The notes under the pieces were generated by a model, which saw nothing but the letters and a program-made list of their open reading frames with translations, searched no databases and was not told the DNA's origin. A stretch of DNA of 64,000 bases from positions 176,602,736-176,666,735 of the forward strand of contig NC_080539.1 of assembly GCF_028640845.1 (NCBI RefSeq), written 5' to 3'. The DNA comes from Ahaetulla prasina. Taxonomy: Eukaryota > Chordata > Lepidosauria > Squamata > Colubridae. Of this stretch, positions 56,489-64,000 are shown one piece after another (the first letter of the stretch is position 1; each line of letters starts with the position of its first letter). Made by a program: the position numbers and the translations under genes.

Positions 56489-57046
56489 TGTTCTGTCCCC
56501 CCAACCTCAGTCCGGGAGGCACAAGAGATGATTTAATTAGCCAGCAATTCAGTCCACGGCAGCTATCAGCTCTGGCAGCAAACTAGCGAGTGTCTGCCAA
56601 GTTTCTCTGTTATCTTTTCTTGATGCCAGCAAGTCAACCAGGAAACCAGGAACAAACAGTACTTCAGCTCAACTTCTCTCTAAGCAGTTGATTTGTTCGC
56701 CACATAGTAGTATAGCAGCCCTTGCTGCTTTTATACCCTGTGGGGTGTGGCTCCGTGACTCAGCACTTCCTAGGCCTGCCCCACCCCTGCTTCTGTTGTT
56801 CCCGCCTCTCCTGTCTACGAAACCTAGGGTCCAACCAGGACTGATTGTCCTCAGCTGGGTCTGGGAGCATTGCCTGGGTGGGGGGAGATACAGGAGACAG
56901 AGGCCTCGTTATTTCTTCCACCTGGCCTGCCTCTGGCTCCTGGAGCTGAGCCAGAGAGGCCAGCCCTGCAGAAGGGAGCCCTGATGGCCCTTCCCCCTCA
57001 TTCTCTTGCAGGGTGCCAGGCCCAGGTGGAGGCTGGAGCCACAACA
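56489..57046 (-). mobile_element. Solo LTR, family X copy 3
   Basis: A 558-bp LTR with TGTTGTG...CAGAACA ends on the minus strand and the 5-bp duplication ATTAT (56484-56488 and 57047-57051). A TATAAAAG box lies at about 56728-56735 on the minus strand. A minus-strand frame is open from the LTR edge to the stop at 56760-56762, about 25 bp before the TATA box. It is Pro/Glu-rich and ends in a basic tail (FRRQERREQQKQGWGRPR). It shares GCCACACCCCA just before the TATA region with copy 2 (19732-20306). Confidence 0.87.
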
Positions 57047-57051
57047 ATTAT

Positions 57052-57405
57052 CTCAGTGGTAACCTCCATGCTATGGAATTACCTGGTCCTGAAGACAAAA
57101 CCCCTTTCTTGTTGTAATGGGATTTGGGCCTGGATGATTTGGACCTGGGTGGCTAGGATACTAGATATTTGTGGTTCTTGGTTATTTTCATTGTACTTCT
57201 TGTAGATCACTATAGAAATATTTGTATCTGTGCATTGGGAATGCTTCAAATAAACATACTCCTTTTATTTGTTGGTCTTTGTTGAATGACTGAATGTGAA
57301 TTTGCATTCTAGAAAGACTTGTGGTCTTCTCGATGTTGTTTTCTTAATGTAGGCATGGGAACTCCATTTCATCTAAGCTTGGAGAAGGGAGACTTTGCTA
57401 CTCTG
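57052..57405. other. No gene seen
   Basis: Unique-looking sequence. Confidence 0.4.
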
Positions 57406-57512
57406 TATGCTGCTGAACTACACCTCCCAACATCCTTTAGTATTGATCATACTGGATGCAGCTGCCAAAGAATTGTAGTTCAGCAGCAACTGGAGCACTG
57501 GAGGTTCTCCTT
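57406..57512. mobile_element. Palindromic MITE-like repeat
   Basis: TGCTGCTGAACTACACCTCC and, about 65 bp later, the inverted AATTGTAGTTCAGCAGCA form worn inverted arms. Confidence 0.6.
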
Positions 57513-58395
57513 CTTTGACTTAGAGCAATTCTGGTTCCACAGCCTATATTATTCAGCAAACACAACATACCGATCTCTTTTTTTCCCCCTAGCAAGTTGA
57601 ACCATTTTTTATTAGACTCTCCACCACTACCGTGAAGCTATAAAAACCCAATTAGCTGTCATGCAAATTAGCTCTGCTCTCTCTGCATTTTTAAATGTGA
57701 CATTTATAATAATGTCAGCAACCATCTTTTAATTTAGCCAAGGGGATGGGAAAGGGGGAAAGGAAAGGAGGGGGCATTTTCTGCCAGGAAAGTAGCTTTT
57801 GTTCTCTACTCAAACTCCTGCTAAGCAGTAGGCATTCTGGGGGAAAAAATAGTTAAATAGTTGCTTCAACTAGCCTCCTAGTTGAAAAAAAACAAGCATA
57901 TGTGAATTAAGGCACAATTCCACAAAACTAGCCAATCTGTTTATGGTTACCCTATTAGTTCACATTGCAGCTGTGTACATGTTGTGGATTTGTACGGTGT
58001 TGAATTGAGCCGGCATTAGGCCTCTTACAAAACCAGAAACAAGCATATGTCACCTCAATCTTTATTTTGGTTTAGATAATCTTGGTGATGCCAAATCATT
58101 AAAGGCAAGTGGATTCATATTCTTTGAGATTTATCTCACAGCTGCGCAAGTGCTTAAACCTTGAGGCAGAACAAATTTAGGGAGTACAAAGTGTTTGTTT
58201 TTGACTAACATTTTGTGCCAGGATTAAAGTTTCTGTGGTTGGTAACAGTGGTGAGAAGGAGAAGATGTTGTATACTTATCTCTCTAGGAATTGCTGTTCT
58301 AAGGCTACAAACCTGACCTCCCTGTTTCACACCAACAATTTACCGGTTGCTGTCAAGAATCTTGTCTGCTGTTTTCAAAAACCTCATTAAATTAC
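57513..58395. other. No gene; candidate conserved non-coding element at 57600-57740
   Basis: Repeat-free. A canonical octamer ATGCAAAT is at 57661-57668, immediately after CAATTAGCTG (57650-57659). ATTTATAATAATG and TTTTAATTTAG follow. Such clustered POU and homeodomain cores are typical of vertebrate enhancers, but conservation cannot be checked here. Confidence 0.4.
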
Positions 58396-59249
58396 AGGAA
58401 GTCGTTGTTTAGTATGTTTAAATGATGGCGCTGAAGAAGTAACTTTACAAGTGGTCCTTGCACTTATGGCCATCCTAGATGCAAGAATCAAGAAGAGGGC
58501 CGTGAAAATATTTACAGATCCCTCACATCCTGGACATAAAATGTTTCAACTCCTACCTTCAAAACGACACTACAGAGCATTGCACACCAGAACAACTAGA
58601 CACAAGAACAGTTTTTTCCCGAAGGCCATCACTCTGCTAAACAAATAATTCCCTCAACACTGTCAAACTATTTACTAAATCTACACTACTATTAATCTTC
58701 TCATAGTTTCCATCACCAATCTCTTTTTCCACTTATGACTGTATGACTGTAACTTTTTGTTGCTATCATTAAGGGTTAAATTGCAACCTACCACAAACTA
58801 CCACCAAGATTAGGAAAAGCAAACTACCCATATCAATAAAAAAGCTTCAATCTAAAAAAAAATCCCTCTGGGAAAGAAACAAAAAGGGCTATGTAGCAAA
58901 TTTTAAAAATCGCTACAGAACTATATGCAACCAAATAAAAACCGAATGCACAAATTGCCACACCAAGCAAGAAGAGGATCTTCTGTGCACTAATTCCAGT
59001 CGTGCCTTCTATAATTTTGTCAACAACAAGCTTAAAGACTCTAGATCCATGCCACCACTAAAAGATTCTAACGGCACTGAATACAATAACGAAGTAACTA
59101 AAGCAAACCTCTTTAACAAATTCTTTGGCTCAGTTTTTGTCAACAGTGATGGCAAATATCCCACATTCCCAAATCGTACAAGCAACGAGTATGACAACTT
59201 AACAAATATAGATTTTACCGAAGAAAATGTTGGCAAAGCTCTTTGAAAC

Positions 59250-60710
59250 TTGAAACCATCTCTATCCATTGGACCTGATGGACTTTGTGCTTACTTCTTA
59301 AAAAAACTCTCTAGTAATTTAGCAGAACCCCTAAGTATAATCTTCAATAAAACTTTCGCAACCAGTTCCCTTCCCAATCTCTGGTCACTAGCCACAGTTA
59401 TTCCAGTTTTCAAAAAAGGTGACCCCAGCTTAGTTGATAATTATAGACCAATCTCCCTTTGCTGCGTCGCCTGCAAAGTAATGGAATCCATCATCAACCA
59501 ATCCATTACCTTACACTTAGAAATACATAACCTTCTCTCAAATAAACAATTTGGCTTCAGGAAAAAATTATCATGCAATTTACAACTTCTCCACTGTAAA
59601 AACCTATGGACTACAAATCTTGATCTAGGTAAATCAATAGATGCAATATACATAGACTTCTGTAAAGCTTTTGACTCAGTAGTACATGATAAACTTCTCC
59701 TAAAATTAAAATCCTATGGCATTTCAGGACCCTTACACAACTGGATATCTGCTTTTCTGTCAAATAGTTAAAATTGGTAATGCTCTATCAAATCCTGTTC
59801 CTGTCAAGAGTGGTGTTCCTCAAGGTAGTGTTCTTGGACCAACTCTCTTTATAATATACATAAATGATCTTTGTGATCATATCTCAAGTAACTGTGTTCT
59901 CTTTGCTGATGATGTCAAACTTTTCAATACCACTGACAATACATCCCCAATTCAAAAGGACCTTGATCATCTAACTGCTTGGTCTAAAATTTGGCAACTA
60001 CAAATCTCAACCAGTAAATGCTCAGTCCTGCATATTGGAAGAAAAAACCCAATCACAAAGTACATGCTTGATGGACATTACCTCACAGATGACCCCCACC
60101 CTGTCAAAGACCTTGGAGTTTTTATATCTAACGATCCAAGTGCCAAAGCCCACTGCAACTATATAGCAAAAAAGGCTCTAAGAGTTGTTAACTTAATTCT
60201 ACGTAGCTTCTTTTCAAAAAACACCACGCTACTGACCAGAGCATATAAAACATTCGCTAGGCCAATTCTTGATTACTGCTCTCCTATTTGGAACCCATAT
60301 CTGATATCAACACAGTTGAGCGTGTCCAAAGGTATTTTACAAGAAGAGTTCTCCACTCCTCCAAAACCAATAAAATATCTTATTTCACCAGACTTGATAT
60401 CCTGGGTCTAGAAAACTTGGAACTTCGTCGCCTTCGACAGGACCTGGGTTTAGCTCATAAAATCATCCGTTGTAATGTCCTTCCTGTTAATGACTTTTTT
60501 AGTTTCAATAACAATATCACAAGAGCTACCAACAGATTTAAACTCAATGTCAACCGCTCCAGTTTAGATTGCAGAAAACACGATTTCTATAACAGAATTA
60601 TATATGCTTGGAATGCATTACCTGACTCTGTGGTTTCTTCTCATAACCCCAAAAGTTTTACTCTAAATCTATCCACGGTTGACCTCACCACTTTCCTAAG
60701 AGGACTCTAA
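59250..60710 (+). pseudogene. LINE B reverse transcriptase and C-terminal domain
   Basis: Three plus-strand open stretches (59250-59771, 59716-60411, 60288-60710) cover the RT fingers and palm, the thumb (KDLGVFISNDPSAKAHCNYI) and the C-terminal domain (RATNRFKLNVNRSSLDCRKH). Overlaps between them mark the frameshifts. RT copies LINE RNA into DNA at the target. The protein order follows Jockey/CR1-superfamily elements. The copy is dead. Confidence 0.88.
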
Positions 60711-60767
60711 GGGGTGTGCATAAGAGCACAAATGTGCCTACCATTCCTGTCCTATTGTTTCTTCCCC

Positions 60768-61733
60768 TATATTATTATTATTATTATTTATTATTTATTT
60801 GATTTTTATACCGCCCTTCTCCCGAAGGACTCAGGGCGGTGTACAGGCAACAATAAAATACAGACACTACAGTATACAATTTAAAATGCAAGTTAAAAAA
60901 CTTATTATAATTAGCCTAGAACTTTAAAAATTTATAAAAACCAAAACCCCATTTAAAATTAGTAAAAAATTTAAAATTGATAAAATTTATGTAATTTAAA
61001 ATTTAAAATTTAAAATTTAAGCCAGCCCCGCGCGAATGAAAAGATGTGTCTTCAGTTCGCGGCGGAAGGTCCGAAGGTTAGGTATTTGGCATAAGCCCGG
61101 GGGAAGTTCGTTCCAAAGTGTGGGAGCCCCCACAGAGAAGGACCTTCCCCTGGGGGCCGCCAGCCAACATTGCTTGGCGGACGGCACCCTGAGAAGTCCC
61201 TCTCTGTGAGAGCGTACGGGTCGGTGGGAGGCATACGGTAACAGCAGGCGGTCCCGTAAGTACCCAGGCCCTAAGCCATGGAGCGCTTTAAAGGTCGTAA
61301 CCAAGACCTTAAAGTGCACTCGAAAGGCCACCGGTAGCCAGTGCAGTCTGCGCAGGAGCGGTGTTACGTGGGAGCTACGCGAAGCTCCCTCTATCACCCG
61401 TGCAGCTGCATTCTGGACTAACTGAAGCCTCCGAGTGCACTTCAAGGGGAGCCCCATATAGAGAGCATTACAATAATCCAAGCGAGAGGTAACGAGCGCG
61501 TGAGTGACTGTGCACAAGGCATCCCGATCAAGGAAGGGGCGCAACTGCCGAACCAGGCGAACCTGGTGGAAGGCCCTCCTGGCGACGGCCGTCAAATGAT
61601 CTTCAAACGACAGCCGTTCATCCAGGAGGACACCTAAGTTGCGCACCCTATCCTTTGGGGCCAATAACTCGCCTCCAACAGTCAGCTGCAGCTGCAGCTG
61701 ACTGAATCGGGATGCCAGCATCCACAGCCACAT
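60768..61733 (-). mobile_element. L2-type LINE 3' part, with 3' tail (ATT)n
   Basis: The plus strand begins with ATT units, then ATACCGCCCTTCTCCCGAAG, the reversed L2 3' end. The minus strand at 61733-61017 is open for about 238 codons and encodes the end of RT and the C-terminal domain (VRNLGVLLDERLSFEDHLTA, then VTSRLDYCNALYMGLPLKCT, RRLQLVQNAAARVI, LLRRLHWLPV and FSVGAPTLWNELPPGL). It lies inside LINE B's 3' UTR and is 5'-truncated at about 61733. It is the least decayed L2 piece in the window. Confidence 0.92.
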
Positions 61734-62345
61734 ATATATATGTGTTTATAGTACTTTGTTTCTCCTCATATATATGTTTATATATTATATAATCCTCTAT
61801 GTTATACTTGTATATATTGTTACGACGAATAAATAAAAAATAAAAAATAAAATAAAATAAACCTATGACCATCATTTGTGTTGTAAATATTGTACCTTTG
61901 ATGTATTTTTTTCTTTTTTCTTTTTTTTTAAATGTACACTGAGAGGATATGCACCAAAACAAATCCCTTGTGTGTCCAATCACACTTGGCTAATAAAGAA
62001 TTCTATTCTATTCTATTCTATTTTATTCTATTCTATTTTATTCTAGAATCCCCACAATCATATGAACAAGATTCTGAAATGCTTTGCAACCATCGTGGCA
62101 TCCAATGGTCATGTGATTACCATTTGTACACTTCAAAGCTGGCTTCTGACAAGCAGAGACAATGGAAAAGCAGGCAGTAAAATTGCGAGTTGTGGTCATA
62201 TGGGGTTTTGTTAAATGACCATAGGTGATTTGCTTAATGACTATAGCAGAAGTGAGGTCATATGTCTGTTGTGGTTATATGATGTCTCACTGAATAACCA
62301 CATCACTTAGCAACAGAGTAACTGGTCTTCATTAAGGAAGAACTA

Positions 62346-62500
62346 ACTATAATGAGGGAGAGTACATGTGCCTTTGAGCTCAGCTTCATTAGTATCCTGA
62401 TACCCCACGAAGCTGCTGCTTTTTTTTTTTCATTCCCTAGAGTCAAACTTGCAGTGTCACGGTAGCATCACGTGACGTATCAGGACTTTTTTCCCCTTCA
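62346..62500. other. No feature recognised
   Basis: Short unique-looking stretch. Confidence 0.35.
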
Positions 62501-62575
62501 CTAAACCGGGTGTGGGCGTGGCCAGCAAATCTGGCCCACGGACCGCAAGTTTGACAGCCCTGCCCTAGAGCAATG
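62501..62575 (+). mobile_element. hAT-type remnant end
   Basis: GGTGTGGGCGTGGCCAGCAA and CGGACCGCAAGTTTGACAGC, then CCTG, resemble the right end of a common amniote hAT-type repeat. Confidence 0.5.
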
Positions 62576-62695
62576 TATCTCAGCAACTATAATGTGTGGA
62601 CTTCAGCTCCCAGAATTCCCTAGCCAATAGGCTGGGGAAATCTAGGAATTGAAGTCCACGCATGTGAAAACTATTGTGATTGAGAAACCCTGTCC
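62576..62695. mobile_element. Palindromic MITE, second full copy
   Basis: The arms GTGGACTTCAGCTCCCAGAA and TAGGAATTGAAGTCCAC pair around CCCTAGCCAATAGGC. It belongs to the same family as 33149-33275. Confidence 0.75.
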
Positions 62696-63166
62696 TAGAG
62701 AGATAAAGAAACTTGGGTGACAGACCCATGAATTAAGAACTCTATTATGTGCCCTAGTTGCTGTGGTACCAAAGTTCTCATTAGTGCAAATCATGAGATC
62801 ACAACATCACAAATGGCATGTTAGACGATACATCCATCATAGCACAGAACCAAGTGAGATGCTGGTAGCCACAGTGACTCATTCTCAAACACAAGGAGGC
62901 TGATGACACTGAAGACCACCAGCGTAACAAAATGAAATGATTTGCAAGATTATATATAAAGTTCAGATGTAAGGTATCGCATGGAAGATAACTAAGGATT
63001 TCTCTTTTGACTACTTATCAATTCATAGCTACTGATAAAAGGTGGAGAATTCAAGAAAAAGTACTAGACTTTGGTTCAGAAGTGGCCCAATTGATAGGGC
63101 CAGAACACTTCCATGAGAGCAACCTCTTAGCCCAGCAACTTGACCAGTGATTGACACCGTCATTCA
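62696..63166. other. No gene seen
   Basis: Unique-looking sequence. Confidence 0.4.
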
Positions 63167-63174
63167 ATTTTTCC

Positions 63175-63476
63175 CAGTGGTGAAATCCATTTTTTCCCCT
63201 ACCGGTACTGTGGGCGTAGCTTGCTGGGTGTGGTGTGGCTTGCTGGGCATGGCAGGGGAAGGATACTGCAAAATCTCCATTCCCTCCCAACTTCAGGGGA
63301 AGGATACTGCAAAATTCCCATTCCCTCCCCACTCCTGGGGGAAGGATACTGCAAAATCTCCATTCCCACCCCACTCTGGGGCCAGCCAGAGGTGGTATTT
63401 GCCGGTTCTCTGAACTGCTCAAAATTTCTGCTACTGGTTCTCCAGAACCTGTCAGAACCTGCTGGATTTCACCCCG
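63175..63476 (-). mobile_element. hAT MITE, 302 bp, with perfect 8-bp duplication
   Basis: Ends CAGTGGTGAAATCCA and (inverted) CGGGGTGAAATCCA, with a perfect 8-bp duplication ATTTTTCC at 63167-63174 and 63477-63484. It contains three copies of a GGGGAAGGATACTGCAAAAT unit (63252-63360), compared with two in the copy at 49458-49765. It is in reverse orientation relative to that copy. Confidence 0.92.
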
Positions 63477-63484
63477 ATTTTTCC

Positions 63485-64000
63485 TTATCCCGCATTACGG
63501 AGGCAGATAGGTAGTTGTTCTCTCACTAGCAAGTATAAGGGGAAATTAAACAGGATGGATTTACCAGTCTCTTTCCTAAACTTGTTCCACATTGAAACAT
63601 TAAGTATAGTGTCAATCACTGGCCTTGTTAACTGCAGTAGAAGTAATAAGCAATAAATTCAATAAAAAGCTGTAAGTCCAGCAAAATGTACACTGGCTTG
63701 CTTTTCTGCCAGTGCAAGGACCGATTGATAATATTTTAATGCAGCCATTGGGCTGTGCCCTTAGACTGTAGATTGAATCTTCTTACTGTAAGATATTTGT
63801 AAATATTTATGGCTGGTCCCACAGGCAGATGTTTAGACCGGATTTGGCATTTTTATCCACCTATTGAGTCCTTCCCAAGAACCAGATGTGATTGTTTGAT
63901 GGTATTAAAGGTAGAGTCACAAGATGTATTTTTGACATTCAAAGGAAGCAAACCAGTGTGCCTATTGTATATTTGGAAGCCTTTTTGTTCAGTTTGTTGA
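63485..64000. other. No gene seen
   Basis: Unique-looking sequence to the end of the window. The short open frame at the edge has no recognisable similarity. Confidence 0.4.

Larger units (their letters stand above)
58790..61860 (+). mobile_element. LINE family B, 5'-truncated, split by L2
   Basis: This is the longest copy: linker, RT and C-terminal domain at 58790-60766, and the 3' tail at 61735-61860 (TATTGTTACGACGAATAAAT). RT landmarks are SIGPDGLCAYFL, NYRPISLCCVACKVMESIIN, AIYIDFCKAFDSVVHD, SGVPQGSVLGP and the catalytic FADD box near 59905. Frames are broken at 59246 (stop), 59769 (stop plus a small deletion) and near 60320 (frameshift). The element is inactive. Confidence 0.9.
58451..62045 (+). 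mobile_element. LINE family A 3' end, split by LINE B
   Basis: Left part about 58451-58765: 65 codons ending FFPKAITLLNK, with KMFQLLPSKRHYRALHTRTT upstream. Right part about 61862-62045: TGTACACTGAGAGGATATGC, then CCAATCACACTTGGCTAATA and (ATTCT)n with some TTTTA units. The intact order is seen at 23842-24309. Confidence 0.82.
58396..62345 (+). mobile_element. MITE (GGTAGTCCTC family) split by a nested LINE stack
   Basis: The left part (58396 to about 58450, GAAGTCGTTGTTTAGTATG) and the right part (about 62046-62345, CAACCATCGTGGCATC, then TGACTATAGCAG and ATCACTTAGCAACAGAG) together follow the 50104-50482 copy. The 3.6 kb between them is LINE A, which contains LINE B, which contains L2. 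Confidence 0.6.

Overview
This window is vertebrate nuclear DNA, almost certainly from a squamate and most likely a snake. The evidence is a pair of tRNA-derived SINEs ending in ACCTTT-type tails (Sauria-SINE type), CR1/L2-type LINE 3' ends carrying (ATTCT)n tails, and many copies of squamate-type hAT MITEs. Only one functional gene is visible: the first coding exon of SLC1A4 (ASCT1, neutral amino acid transporter) at 12373-12908 on the minus strand, with a GC-rich CpG-island promoter above it (about 12.9-13.9 kb). No second SLC1A4 exon was found, so 1-12372 is read as the start of intron 1. Positions 13.9-64 kb are read as the gene's 5' intergenic flank.

Region by region. 0-12.4 kb: intron 1 with a complete but frame-broken Ty3/gypsy element (2721-7182; 178-bp LTRs differing at one site; 5-bp target-site duplication), a Sauria-type SINE, an older SINE and a GATA microsatellite. 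12.4-14 kb: SLC1A4 exon 1 and promoter. 14-20.5 kb: L2 and CR1 scraps, a 2.79-kb ORF1-only L1 ('half-L1') with a 17-bp duplication, and a hAT element split by a solo LTR. 20.9-24.8 kb: an old, gutted endogenous retrovirus whose LTR-like flanks were later hit by a CR1, another LINE and a U2 snRNA fragment. 25-41 kb: MITEs, SINEs, a 2.03-kb tandem duplication (29.06-33.23 kb), a second solo LTR and a hAT remnant with a transposase tail. 41.4-48.9 kb: two duplications (727 bp and 1.31 kb), each with a truncated transposon between its copies. 49-64 kb: RTE-like, hAT, LINE and L2 pieces, an intronless CENP-A-like histone retrocopy (55109-55414), a third solo LTR, and a four-deep nest of repeats (58.4-62.3 kb).

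The most unusual observations are: (i) three divergent solo LTRs of one family each have a U3 that is open from the LTR start to just before the TATA box and ends in a similar Arg/Gln-rich tail; (ii) the CENP-A-like retrocopy, still open over the histone fold; (iii) the ORF1-only L1; (iv) the two transposon-between-duplicates structures, whose shared layout best fits joining of an insertion-free and an insertion-bearing haplotype; (v) a tandem duplication whose breakpoint lies at the apex of a palindromic MITE and whose junction carries about 95 bp copied from inside the unit. Repeat family names come from visible protein motifs, termini and target duplications, not from a database search.
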